Shown: piece after piece, positions 51,545 through 63,900 of the stretch
How positions within the stretch are numbered: the first letter of the stretch is position 1
Layout of the letters: every line of letters starts with the position of its first letter
Assembly (NCBI GenBank): GCA_003255025.1
Contig: QANY01005064.1
Location: 682,001 to 746,000 of the forward strand
DNA: 64,000 nt
Direction of reading: 5' to 3'
DNA from: Datisca glomerata
Lineage: Eukaryota; Streptophyta; Magnoliopsida; Cucurbitales; Datiscaceae
Position numbers and translations under genes: made by a program
The notes under the pieces: model-generated
What the model was told of the DNA's origin: nothing
Seen by the model: only the letters and a program-made list of their open reading frames with translations
The model's database searches: none

Positions 51545-51736
51545 ATAGCACAAAGACTAGAAACGCTTGGAGAAAGGACACAATAAAAGAAAATCAAGAA
51601 GTGGTTAGAGAATGTAGAAAAGGTAACGAGCGAGATTCAAAAAATTGAACAAAAGGTCGAAGTAGCAGCATATCTCTCACGCGCATGTTTAGGAAATTTC
51701 GAGGATGAAAATATTGAAAAAGTAAAAGAGCTATTA
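51545..51736 (+). pseudogene. CC-NLR resistance gene fragment (coiled-coil end)
   Basis: Reads IAQRLETLGERTQ, stop (51584-51586), then KKIKKWLENVEKVTSEIQKI, EQKVEVAAYLSRACLGNFED and ENIEKVKELL before a second stop (51737-51739). This is the layout of the end of the coiled-coil domain of CC-NLR immune receptors of the RPS5/At4g27190 type: a WLxxVE block, a heptad helix, a (Y/F)SRAxLG motif, then EEVKELLEKG just before the linker to the NB-ARC domain. The NB-ARC and LRR domains are absent. It runs straight into the reductase fragment in the same frame, so transposon capture has joined the two. Confidence 0.7.
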
Positions 51737-51739
51737 TAA

Positions 51740-52228
<489 letters not shown>

Positions 52229-52470
52229 GATGTTTATTATGCTATTAGAGAGTTGTACTTGTATAAGATGTGAATCAATGTTGATGTATTAGAACTTTCA
52301 TACTATAAATCATGGAATATAACTATTATGACTCTTTGTTGGAATTTGAATATGCTTAGATATTGTTCTATCTCTATTAAAAATTTGAATCTGCTTAGAT
52401 ATTGTTTTGTCTCTATTAGGAATTTGAATCAGCTTAGGCATTGTTATGTTTTGAGATGATATTATACTGC

Positions 52471-52812
52471 TAATGCAGGTTATTTAGGATGTCATAATTA
52501 CAGACCCCATGTTATCCTATTTTTGTTCGATGTGCTAGACCATGATTTAGCAAGTGTTAATTTTAATACAAAACTACTAGACCATGGTCTAGCGGCCTGG
52601 TACATGAAAAAATATGTATGATTTGGGATGATCTATTAATGCAGGTTATTTTGGATGTCTTAATTACAGAGCACATGCTGCCCTATTTTTGTTTGATCTG
52701 CTAGACCATGGTCTAGCAAGTATTAATTTTAACACAAAACTGCTAGACCATGGTCTAGGTGCCTGATACATGAAAAAATCCATATGATTTGGGATGATCT
52801 ATTAATGCAGGT
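52471..52812 (+). repeat. 166-bp tandem repeat with 16-bp palindromes
   Basis: 'taatgcaggt' starts at 52471, 52637 and 52803, exactly 166 bases apart. Each full unit holds two copies of CTAGACCATGGTCTAG 42 bases apart: at 52535 (degenerate), 52577, 52701 and 52743. Confidence 0.92.
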
Positions 52813-52920
52813 CATTTGGTACAATAAATTGATTATAATATTGACGTTTGCTACACTTGAGCTTAAATATGTATGTGTAAAGATTAATTTACAATTAAAT
52901 TTCACTCAATTGTATGAATA

Positions 52921-53065
52921 CTATAATCTAGCAGTCTAGCCATATACTATATTACAATCTAACAATCTAGTCTAGCAGTCTAGCCATATACTATAATACT
53001 AGACTATAGTTTAGGAATCTAATCTAGCAGTCTAGCAATCTAGCAGTGTACTAGACTATAGTATA
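52921..53065 (+). repeat. CTAG-rich short repeats in Pack-MULE
   Basis: Units of 'tctagcagtctagc' and 'ctatactata' recur at least six times with variation. Confidence 0.85.
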
Positions 53066-53560
53066 ACATTGTGTAACTAAACTCATTATATCAATCCCTA
53101 TAAATCAGTAATACAAAAGTTTGATTTTTATATATACATATTAGAATTTTTTTAACTCAAATGCACAATAACTAAGTGAACATCTAACACAAAAATGGAG
53201 AATACGAAGAGAATAGAACCACAAATTGGAGAAGATAAATAAGTGAGAAATTATGTGGTCCATGAATCTTAAAATAAAAATGACCAATTGACTATTTACT
53301 ATGCAAAAAACTAAATTTAGTTAAAAGTAAGATACATCTTTATATCGAGAAAGACCCTCCAAATGTCTGAACCTACAAATTTCTCATGAATGTTTAAGAA
53401 TGCATAAGATGGTTCATCATTTTGCCTTTACTTGTGGAGCATATATGTTTCATTTCTCAAGAAGAAAATCTTTCGAAGTCTGTAAAAAATTCACGAAGAA
53501 TCAAAGAAGAAGAAAATCACAAAAAGAACAAAACAAAAAGAAAAAACAAGATTCATCCAT
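53066..53560. other. Inner right part of Pack-MULE, no gene
   Basis: The overlapping frames at 53400-53712 extend into the terminal repeat and are chance. Confidence 0.45.
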
Positions 53561-53839
53561 ACCTCCAAGAACCCCGAGCCCTATTTCTTCCCCTTCTCAA
53601 GCAATTTTTTTTTTGGTTAGTCAAAACAATGTGTTTTATTATGGGAAGGGCATATTTGTCCAGAATTTCATTGCGTGCTAGGCATGTGACCAACTTAACA
53701 GGTAGAGAATAGAAAATCTAATAGAAGGGGTCTAATTAATAGCTCATGAAAGTTGAAAGGAAAATTAAGAAGTCTTCAAAGTTGAGGGGGTTTATATAAA
53801 AATTGATCAAAGTTAAAAGGATGTCTATGAAATTAACTC
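53561..53839 (-). repeat. Right terminal inverted repeat of Pack-MULE
   Basis: Inverse partner of 50004-50300. The last bases AATTAACTC pair with GGGTTAATT of the left end. Confidence 0.85.
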
Positions 53840-53854
53840 ATTTTTATATATTAG

Positions 53855-54780
53855 GAACAACCAAAGAAAAGCAAGATATTGTAAGCAACTGAGGACATCT
53901 ACAAGGGCAAGCAAAAGAACACGAGTAACAAAACAAAAACAGCAACAAAATGAAGACAACGAGCCTGAGGAGGCCCATAACACTCCCACAAGTGAAATTT
54001 TAAAAGAGTCAAATAATGCTCAAACTAATCAACAAGAAACAACAACTGATAATGAGGTAAATAAATTAAACAGTAGCTTAAAATATACATATAGTAATTA
54101 GATATGTATGATTACTATGTTTTAATGTAAATAATTTTGTTATTTACTAATTTGCAGGAATATCCTATTTTTATGCCACATGAAAGGTGGAAAGCGGACA
54201 AGAAAGTAAATATTTATGGGAAGATGAAATATTTGACCACTCTTAGATGTTGGTTAACTCATGAAGAGAGGAAAATCTTTAGGAAAACATGTTTGGGAAC
54301 ACATGTTAAACATTAAACTTGCCAAAATACCTCCACAATTACTACTGCGTGTAGCTAGGAGGCAATATTTCAGTAACAACAACGATGAACTATGTTGCGA
54401 TTCAGAAGGTCGTGTGATTAGATTTGAATTTAAGGAATTTGCTTTAATAACTGGGTTGAACTGTGGTCCTTATCAATCTCTAAACAAAAAAAATTTACTT
54501 AACGGTTAGTTGATAAATGAAGATTTTACGAACATAAAATCTATGTCTAGGGAGCGTCTTATTTGCTCTTTTAATGCCTTCATATATGCAGTCGGGAAAT
54601 TAAAATAAAGTTGGCTAAGATTTTTTGTCTAGAGAACATACTTCTACCTAAACAATTGTCAATCATAATCGAAATTGACCATATGAAAATGGTCGATATT
54701 GATGAGATTTCTGAAACTTTTTCATGGGGAAGATTGTCTTATGAAGATAAAATATCTTCTTGGCATTATTAATATCTGGT
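53855..54780 (+). pseudogene. DUF1985 gene fragment
   Basis: Exon 53855-54056 has an open frame (RYCKQLRTSTRASKRTRVTK, then acidic and Gln-rich) that looks like a nuclear-localisation region. Exon from 54158 reads EYPIFMPHERWK, IYGKMKYLTTLRCWLTHEER and KIFRKTCLG; after a frameshift near 54295 it continues KLAKIPPQLLLRVARRQYF, DELCCDSEGRVIRFEFKEFA and LITGLNCGPY, then past 54510 KLKIKLAKIF.. and FSWGRLSYEDKI. These are the landmarks of DUF1985, a plant domain usually found with Ulp1-like proteases in transposon-derived genes (Kaonashi-type Mutator elements). The protease is absent. The frameshift and stops make it a pseudogene, and the Pack-MULE occupies the preceding intron. Confidence 0.75.
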
Positions 54781-55279
54781 CTGAAATAACCAAAGAATGA
54801 TATTTATGTCTATTTACAATCTCGAGTATAAGGTCTTCAGGATTTGAGGAATAATAAGGTGCACACTTCTGATACTTTTAGTAAATCTTTTTTTATTTGA
54901 AAGCTATTTTAGGATCTATTTGTATTAAGTGATATGGATGCCTTGGTGTGTATTTTGTAGGGTCCTTTTTAGATATTTGGTATTATGCTTCATCTGCACC
55001 GTTATTCGACATTAGCAAATTTCTTTAACTAGACATTTTTGAATTCATGTATTTCAAATGTTGGCAGATGTTTAATGAGATTTCTATAGTCAAAGGATGA
55101 ACTTTACAGTACTTATTCAATACAATAGCGTAAATTGTACTCACATTATTTAAAATCCTATAAGAGGATATAATAGCATAAATAAAAACAATAGGCAAAT
55201 GCGGATGTAATAGGGTTCATAAACACCAAAATTATATATTACAACATTTTATAAACATTATAATATCACTACTACTTCT

Positions 55280-55800
55280 AAATGAGACTTAAAGAGGAGA
55301 AATATTTTTAGACACAATTTACCCTTACTATTACATGAAATTCTAAATTGATAAGTCTTTTGACATTCTCTCTACCAAAATCACATTTATCATGTCAATT
55401 ATTAACAATATATTAGTTGTAAAAAATTAATAGATAAAATAATTTAAATAGATAGAATTTTGTAAAGAATTGGATAACTGAATAATTTGATATTGAAATT
55501 TAATACTTCAAATCTTTTTTTACCCTTTTTATGTTTATAGTATATATAAATGAGAGTAAGAGGGGAAAATATTTTTTACACATGCCCTCACTATTATATA
55601 AAATTCTAAATTGATACGTCTCATGATATTCTCTCTACCAAAATCACATTTACTATTCCAATTAATGAAAATGTATGATTTGTAAAGAAATCAGAGATAT
55701 ATTAGTTCAAATAGATAAAAAATTACATCAAATAATTGTATAAGTGAATAATTTAATATTAAAATTAATAGTTCAAATATTTTTTTTATCTTTTTGAGGG
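55280..55800 (+). repeat. ~270-bp tandem pair at start of a Helitron-like region
   Basis: The blocks at ~55280-55530 and ~55550-55800 share 'aaattctaaattgata', 'attctctctaccaaaatcac' and 'tagttcaaat' or near copies. The second begins with 'tatagtatatataaatgaga', like Helitron 5' ends. The region 54781-55279 before it holds no recognised gene. Confidence 0.65.
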
Positions 55801-56209
55801 AATAAAATCCATCAACAAAATAACAATAAGAAAATTAATTAACAAGATTCAATATAAACACGATATCAAAACACCAGGAGGAATCACATCAAATCAAATA
55901 CGGTAAGAAATTGAGGTAGATGTCAATTTCATAATACGATCAACAATCAAATTATAGTGTGTAGAAATATGTCACACTGAGATCTTGATTAAAAAATATA
56001 TTAACTCTCTATAGCAAAACAACATCTTTAACAAAAAATATCATTAACCTTTAAAAAATTGTTTCTCTACAATTGAATTCTGGGTACTTGACATAACAAG
56101 TCAGAAAAGTGATCAAACATTTTTATGTGTAGCCCTAGTCTTATTCATATTCATTCATATTATTTATTGTTAGTTCTTTAACGCGTGTAACACACGTACA
56201 ATTAACTAG
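55534..56209 (+). mobile_element. Candidate non-autonomous Helitron
   Basis: The 3' end is a hairpin CGTGT-AAC-ACACG (56184-56196), nine bases, then CTAG and T (56206-56210). The 5' end is put at the A+T-rich 'tttatagtatatataaatga' near 55534 with TC changed to TT. No Rep/helicase. Only its final ~110 bp are shared with copy A. Confidence 0.45.
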
Positions 56210-56766
56210 TATTATCGAAAGCTATGAAAATAGACGTGCAATAGCGTTTATAAAATGCTATTATAAGACATACAAGAAATTTTTAAAATGTTATTATATA
56301 CAATACTACAACGTGGGAAAATGCTATAGTACCATATATCATAGTGTTTAAGCAACGCTGTAAGTAAAATGATGACTTTTGATAATTGTGTAATGTGTAT
56401 ACTACAATGTTTAGAAATTTTTCATTCGTAGTAGTGAGTCATTGTACATAAAAGAAGCAAATTAGTCGTTGCATGGAAAAACTAGTTATAGAGTCACTAA
56501 AAGAATCTTTAAACCATGCTCAAATTACAGTTGATGGGAATAAAGTCTCAAATTCAGAACATGTACTCTAGATGAGGCAAGATAAAATCCTACTTCTCGG
56601 CATCATTAGATCGTCGAACCCCGAAAGTCATCTATGTGATCAAATCATGCCAAACCTCAAGTGAGTCGACCCCGAAAGTCATCTGTGTGATCAGATCGTG
56701 CCAAACCTCAAGTGACGCCTGGAGCCATCTGCCAAGCTTTACGTTAATCTTTCTTCTTCCTAAAAG

Positions 56767-57126
56767 ATGGGATTGGCAGAAACCCTCACCATCATCAATC
56801 GTGGTATCGAATCTGTTACTGAGTATCTTACCACAGTACATGACATTGCTGATGAATTAGCACTTACTGGAGACCCAGTTCCTAGTCAACATCTTATCAC
56901 TCATATGCTTACTAGGTTAGGATATGAGTTTAAGGAAATATCAGCTGCTTTCCGAGCAAGAGATATAATGATAAGTTCTGACGAAGTTCATGATAAGCTT
57001 GTTGAGTACAAAGCTTTTCTAAAATGTGAAGAACTTCACTCCTATGAAAACCTTGGAAATCTCACTATCAATACCGCTCACTTTCCATCCTCTAGAAACA
57101 ATAACAAAAGCAACAAGAACTCATGA
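56767..57126 (+). pseudogene. copia gag remnant in copy B
   Basis: The longest open copia gag piece here, 119 codons: GLAETLTIINRGIESVTEYL, then DELALTGDPV, RLGYEFKEISAAFRARDI and VHDKLVEYKAFL. These are UBN2-type gag blocks. The true N-terminus is broken by stops upstream (56580-56760), where 'tgatcagatcgtgccaaacc' occurs twice. The zinc knuckle is missing. Confidence 0.75.
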
Positions 57127-58036
57127 AACTTTCAAAACACCAAGAATTCAAGAAGCAAAACTTAGTTTCAGTTACTTAATTTTGAAATTCTAATAACACA
57201 TCTATTGAATTTTCTCTCTTCTTTTTGTGTGTAAGTATTTTCACAGAGGCAGTTCTCACTTCAGGATGGAGCTTGAAATGTTTATAAGTGGAGCAATATT
57301 GAGAAGTCAATGTGGAAGAAATTTAGCACCAATTAGCTCTAACACTCACCTCACTCTTCAGGATAACTCTCATATGGTTGATGCTACTCAATATCACAAC
57401 TTAATTAGTGATATGCGGTACTCATTCTTATCACATCTAGATGATGCGTATTCAGTTAACATGTTGGCCCAATAATTCCCCGACGCTGACACATTGGACT
57501 TCTATCAAGCGTCTCCTATGTACTTGAAGCACACTCTCACATTCGACCTTCATCTTCGCCAGTATCAACCTTTTACTCTCAGTACATATTTTGATGCCGA
57601 TAATAGTAATGACTGCACGTCTGTTTCAATCATAGCAGTCCATTCCACTTCAATGATCATTTCAGTTTCTTGAAAAATGGAACATTTTGGTATTCCAGTG
57701 TCGCGTTTCGAAATTGTTTTTTAGTCATATAGAAGTATGCTATAAATTTTATCATAATTATTATATGTGAAAAATTTGAATAATGACTTATTAACATAAA
57801 ATAAATTATCTTTTACTTAACATCAACACATATTTCTAATTAAAAAAGTCACATAATTAATTTTTTAACTCTAAATTTTTATTTATAAAAAGAATAATAA
57901 AGTTAACCTTTCAATGATAAAGTAATATGAAACAAAATATATAGAAATTTACTTTGTTTCATTAAAAAAAGTGTAGAAATATTTTTTCTAAAAAAATAAA
58001 AAAATTCAATTTTAAGTGTCTTGTGATCGGAGGTAG

Positions 58037-58061
58037 CTGGGCGCTTAGCCAGAGCGCCCAG
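58037..58061 (+). repeat. G+C-rich hairpin, conserved in both copies
   Basis: CTGGGCGCT and AGCGCCCAG form a 9-bp stem around a 7-base loop. The equivalent in copy A (about 23797-23821, inverse strand) has TGGGCAC/GTGCCCA. Confidence 0.7.
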
Positions 58062-58185
58062 TGCCACTGTACCATCTCATATCTTGTTAGAATTGTTGGT
58101 TTCCAGTTTTACTTAAGAGGGATTTTCTCTGAATATTTGGACCCCCCTTTTCTATCATTTCCCTCGTCAAAACTGAAATATTGCG

Positions 58186-58205
58186 TCCATTCTGGCCAGA
58201 ATGGA
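58186..58205 (+). repeat. 20-bp perfect palindrome in copy B
   Basis: TCCATTCTGGCCAGAATGGA is its own reverse complement. Copy A has the same motif with one mismatch (CTGGTCAG) near 23650-23670. Confidence 0.85.
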
Positions 58206-58914
58206 ACGAAATTGGTAACTATGGTTTCAACATACATTGTCTTCCTTAGAGGAAATCTTATTTCTCGGTGTTCCAAGAGCAACCTGATCTTTTACAGAAG
58301 TGGAGTATTGATTTGTCGCCTCAATAGTGGCTGAACTTACGTGGATTTTCAATCTTCTTACTAAGTTTGGTGTCTCATCCCTACATCACCATGCATGTGA
58401 CAACATTGGTACCGCATATGTGCTAATACTATTTTTCATTCAAGAATGTAACATCTAGCAACTTTCACACGTCTCCGCTGTTGACCAGCTTGCAGACATC
58501 CTCACCAAGCCACTGGCCAAGTCTCATATTACCTCCATTCGATCCAAGATAGGTGTTCTCGATGGATGCCTTATCGTGTGGGGGCATATCAGGAAAGAAG
58601 CAACACTATTAAATTTTCCCAGACTGAGGTTGAATATCTTTTAAGTTTAGGAATATGTTATTGCAATTTTCTATATTTTATAATTGTCCATGCTAGGATT
58701 GATTTTATTTCCTTTTATAAAACTTAAGAGTGAAAAAAGCTACTGAACCGATCAAATCGAAAATGACCAGTTCGGTTAGTTATATAAGTTACCGCCATTC
58801 CATTCAGTATTATGTCAAACTGAAATTTTTGTTCGGATTGAAAATCGATGAGTTTTCAATTCGAACTGAACCAAACAAAAACATATGGACTAAACGACGT
58901 CGTTCTCTCTCTCG

Positions 58915-58943
58915 ATTTCTATCACTCCCTCTCTCTCTCTCAC

Positions 58944-58974
<31 letters not shown>

Positions 58975-58975
58975 C
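58915..58975 (+). repeat. (CT)n and (TCTA)n microsatellite
   Basis: CT dinucleotides pass into about seven TCTA units. The overlapping frames here are low-complexity and not genes. Confidence 0.95.
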
Positions 58976-59372
58976 TACCACCGACAACGTTCCATCTCTA
59001 AGTTTGGCTCTCGTCTTCCATAGCTTCTCTAGAACATATCAAAATCACGAAGAGTAAATGCCCACATATCAGATTCTCAACTCTTTTCTGCAAAACATAC
59101 CAAAATCAGGACATGCATTACCTTCTCCATCGTAGCCTGAGCTTTGTTCTATCTATGCATTTGAATCTAAACCTCCATTGATTTGCTCCATCTCCGCCTT
59201 CTCCATTCTTCTTCCTCCCGTCTTTGCGTTAAGCTCACCTCCAAACCTATCCTAAGGTAAGTTTTTATTCGTTCCATCTCTACCTTATCCATTGCTTCGA
59301 TCCATCTCTGCCTTCTCCATTATTCTTCCTCTCATCTTTGTTTTTAATTGCTTCAAGATTTGTAACAATTTG

Positions 59373-60972
59373 GGGCCGTTTGGTACGAGTTAAATACGAG
59401 TACTGGAAAAGTTAAGTTGCAGGGTAAATTGAAGTGGTAAAGTTAGATGACAAGATATTAAGATTACCATGTTTTGTAACACACGGTTAAGTGAAAAGGT
59501 TCCTGAAAAAGTACGATTTTCTTGTTTGGTATGTAGAAAACTTGAGTAAAATTGTTGGTAAAGTTTGATAAAGTTGATAGAAAAGATATAAATTATATGA
59601 AAGTAATAAAATTATGTATTACTTATAGTCATTTTTATCAAGTTTTTATTCACTGTCAATGATTATTTATAAATTATAATACACACAATGTCTTTTATAT
59701 ATTTTTTTTATTTTACAAACTAATTAATTAGCTATTTTATTAACTCCACCAATAAATCAAATCAATTATTATTCTACTACTACGTCAAAAACCAAAATAA
59801 TTTTTTTACTTACACCGTACAAATAAATTCAATGACAAATTATTCAAAATTACATAGAAAAATTATATATAAATTTTCTATGATATCACGAAATTAATTA
59901 TAACATATCATTTTTCTCTTTTATATATAAAAAATAAATCTGATATAAATAACCTCCATTCATATTAATATATTAAAATATTTAATAATACATAATAATT
60001 TTTTAGTTACATATGTTTTTCTTCAGTAGATATATATATCATGGTTATCGAGTCCGTTCCGATCTGGTTGAAACGGATAAAATATTTTGGTTCTGGCACA
60101 TGAACAAAATGAAATATGAATGCAATTTTTTGTTATATTTCGCGTAAATATCATCTAAAACTGAATATAAATGATTGATGGACCACCCTCCCCCCGATCG
60201 CGGCTCTGTTCCACGGGTCTGGTCCTCCAGATAAAAAATGAGACGTGATAAACAATCTCATTATAATCTCATTTTTATAATCTTATTTATTTTTAAATAT
60301 TGATAGTTTATGAGTAATATTTATGTTAGGGATTGAAATAATTTTTAATTTCAAAATCATATTTGATGTTATTAACATGTATTTTAATTATTTTAGTTTT
60401 ATATTATGCATATATGAAAAGTTTATCTATCCTTAATTTAAACTTAATATTTTATATGATTCATTTCAATTAATGTGCATATCTTAATCTCATGAGACGA
60501 GTTTGCGAGACAGTCCTTTTGGGACTGTGGTCGGAAGGGATGAAAAATATCAAAAAATTCAGTATCCAGACTGGTTTGGTTCCACTAGGACTGGAACGGA
60601 CTTTGACGGGATTCCAAGATCGGGATATTTTGTGAAACTTTTGGAGGCTTTGTTCTTGAAAAAATAAAATATCAAAATTAAGTAGGGAGAATTGAAACAA
60701 ATCATGATTTTTAATGGGATTTGAGAAAGTAAAAGTTATTTTGAAAAATATATAGATGTGTTGTAAGATGAGTAAGTGAATTGAAAAAATTATTTGATAA
60801 AATATATTTTTAAGGGAAAGTGGTAGAGAAAGTAATGTGAGATTGTTATTTTGTCAGGTTAAATAAAGTTACCATGCCAAATGAGAATATTTGAAACAAA
60901 CGTGAAAAAGTACAGAAAAATAAGTTTACTACATACTTTACTATGAGGATAACCCCAACTAAACGACCCATT
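59373..60972 (+). mobile_element. ~1.6-kb TIR DNA element, complete (copy B)
   Basis: Left end GGGGCCGTTTGGTACG; right end, read inward, TGGGTCGTTTAGTTGGG. ATTT is next to both termini. No transposase. The internal half carries 'gtctcatgagacgagtt'-type inverted motifs. It is non-autonomous; superfamily undecided (hAT or Harbinger). Confidence 0.6.
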
Positions 60973-63900
60973 TAAGTTTGATTTTACTATTCTTATTTGG
61001 TTTTTATTTTTAAGAAATAAATACTATTGGATTTTCTGAGAAATGTGTTCACTCCGAAATGATTGATATTATGAGTTTCTACTTCTAAGTCAAGATTCAT
61101 TTGTATTGTTACAAGGAAAAATCTAAATTATTGTAGAAAGAACAAAGTTCTGCCTAAGACAACGAAGTTCCCTGAGAACGAGCAGACTGAAGAAGGTTTT
61201 AGATCTGAGCTTGCATTTTCTTTTTATCATCGCTTTGAAATTGAGCTTACAGTTTCTTAATCTTTTAAAAATATTTGCCTAATTAAAGTTGTCCTTTTTT
61301 TATGCCTCCGAATCAGTGAACTGAAGTGAGCTGAATTATAAGTTATGGTTCAATTCGATTCATGTGAGACTCACGATTCAGTTCGGTTAGACATAGGGTC
61401 AAACCATGAGTTCAGCTGGGTTTGATTTCTACTCAGATAACGACTGATCGAATGGATTACACCCCTAGTAAAACTCGATGTAATTGTATTGAATAACTAT
61501 TCATAGTAGAGGGATGCTAGCTAAGGTCACTATTTTGGACACTCCAAAATAGTGTCATATATATAAAATTGGGTATGATTCCTTGAAATTGCGCCAAGTG
61601 CATACCCAGCTTAATATCATGTGTCATAAGCTTTCTTTAAATACCAAATTACTAATATTAATCATGTCATAATAAATAATTTATGCATATATGTTACTAT
61701 TAATTCTATTAATATATTAATGACTTTTATTGACTAATTATTGTGTAGTTTATACTCGCAATATATTGATATCTATATATATATATATTTATATTTATAT
61801 TGGAAACTCAAATGATTAAAATGGTATGTCAATATAGAGAGTAAACATTTGTATACATAAAATTCAATATATTACAATTATGTAGTGGTTAATCGTATTA
61901 TAACTAAATGTATAATAAAAATAAAAATAAACGCTGGACTTACATATATATATACACACATATATATATATATAATTTAAATTTTATTATATTTGACAAC
62001 TTATTATAGAAAGTATTATGACATAGTTGCTAAGTCTATTTTGATAATTTATTAAATACATAAAATTTAAATTATTAACTCTTTTATTTATTTATGTTTG
62101 AATTCGGAAAATACTAATATCAAAAGCTTTGCTTTTAATTATTACAAAATAACATATCTCTAATTGTAGCTTAGACAATTGTTTTAGTTATAGCATCATA
62201 TTTTATTTTTCCAACAACACAATATTTTATTTATTTGTATTACATTATGTCTCTGTTTTTTTTTATAATCTCCATTAAGGGCTTTTTTATATCTTTACAA
62301 TGAGTTAAAGAAAAATAAGATTCACCACATTATGAGAATGAAGTTGACAAGTTGGAAGCCGTGGCCCAAGGCAAATAACATACCTTCAAATGTAGCAGAA
62401 ACCTCCAAAAGCCTGTGTTTGAGCAATCCGGAAAAAAAATCATGGTACAAATATTGAGTAGGTAGCAATGCTAATTACAAGGAGATTGTGTAAATCTTGA
62501 TTTTACAAAATAGACGCGATTTTTTTGTGCAAATAATACATATTAACTAACTAATGTTTAACATAAATTTACATTTTCAATATGAAAATAGCTCATATGA
62601 TTTGTTTAATTAGTGGAATTTATATTTTATTTTCTTATATTCCAATAGCCGTAGTTGTATAATATAAAAGAACATGGTCATTAATTTATTTTTCTTTTGA
62701 AATGCATAGAATAAGTTATAATGGTTGGCCATTTTAGCGATCTGTCAATTTATGTGAGTGACTTATAAGTTGTAGCTAAAGCTTGAACAAATATGCTATC
62801 TTATAATGTTGATATATAAAGATATATTTTGGTTGACTACATTCATCTATATTGATACATTTGATTCTAAAATGAGAATTGAATATGATGGATTTTCAAG
62901 AATATATAAAAATTATATATACAACGTATTAGCTAAAAAATTATAAATTACCCATGTAGGTTGACTAGATATTGACCAACATATATCAGGTGAACATTGA
63001 CTTTTGAATCTAATAATCACAAGATTTTTTGTTATATGATTTTCAGGTTAATTATCTTTTCATCATGTTAAATTGATATCTTATTATAGCTCAAAGTACT
63101 AAATTAACATATCGTTATCTTATTGCAAGTTATTGTTCAAAATAATATATATTAATCCGTGCAACGTACGAGCATTTAACAAATAGGTGACAATATCACT
63201 CCTATTAAACCTTATAACCCTTCAAATTCTCAAAATTTGAGTAATGCGGACGTATGCTGATGATGTCAGAAACTCAAACTCTGTTGACGTAAGCAGATTT
63301 AATCTTGTGGTTTAAGATTGATCTGGTGGGTTGTCATGATAGTGACAGGGATTCACTTGAAAGTTGGGAAATTAGGATTTGGATCCTCTCAACTTCATTG
63401 GAACAGGAGAAAGACATGTTGCATTTGTGTTGTCCATTTAAAAAATGGACGGTCTAGATTTAAAATCAGAAAAAGATAAGTAGAAAAAGAAAAAAATAAA
63501 AAAGTTTAAGAAATTATTTTGTCACCTCAATACATGTGTTAATGTGATCCTAATTGTCCTCCTTTGCACGGATGACTAGGATTTGATGGAAATACCCCTC
63601 ATGTTGAGAATCCCAACAAGTGGGGATCCAAATCCAAGAAATAGATGCTCCTATTGGGGATCACGAGGATCCCAACAATAAGGATTATGTTTGTAAAATT
63701 GTGGTCATCCATGAAAAATGATAGTTACGATCATGTTTGCACATGTGCTAATTGACAAGACTTTTTTTAAAAAAAATTATATTTTTACTTTGTTTTCTTC
63801 TTAGACTAAATTTGGGTCATTTATTCTCAGAGTGTAGGTCCAATTTAACATGATTCTTCTCCTATTCATGGAGAAAGAGAGAACCCTAATCCTACTCGTA

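Larger units (their letters stand above)
57227..58590 (+). pseudogene. copia RNase H and C-terminus in copy B
   Basis: 57390-57660 corresponds to the end of reverse transcriptase and start of RNase H (LHLRQYQPFTL region); 58234 onward gives VFLRGNLISRCSKSN, TEVEY, then VDQLADILTKPLAKSHI near 58480-58540. About 560 bp (57665-58225) of A+T-rich DNA interrupts RNase H in both copies. Reading frames are broken. Confidence 0.7.
56095..60972 (+). mobile_element. Compound transposon unit, copy B (plus orientation)
   Basis: Inverted relative of copy A (20791-25971). Order: Helitron-like 3' end (to 56209), a CACTA-like end (GTAGTG at 56431-56436), copia gag (56767-57126), copia polyprotein tail (57227-58590), a GGTTCGG-rich part with TCTA repeats, and a complete ~1.6-kb TIR element (59373-60972). 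B retains the outer terminus that A lacks and lacks the 277-bp G+C-rich block that A has. Confidence 0.78.

Noticed and set aside
58730..59057. Arg/Ser-rich frames over the CT/TCTA repeat
   Set aside because: Low-complexity translation of a microsatellite.
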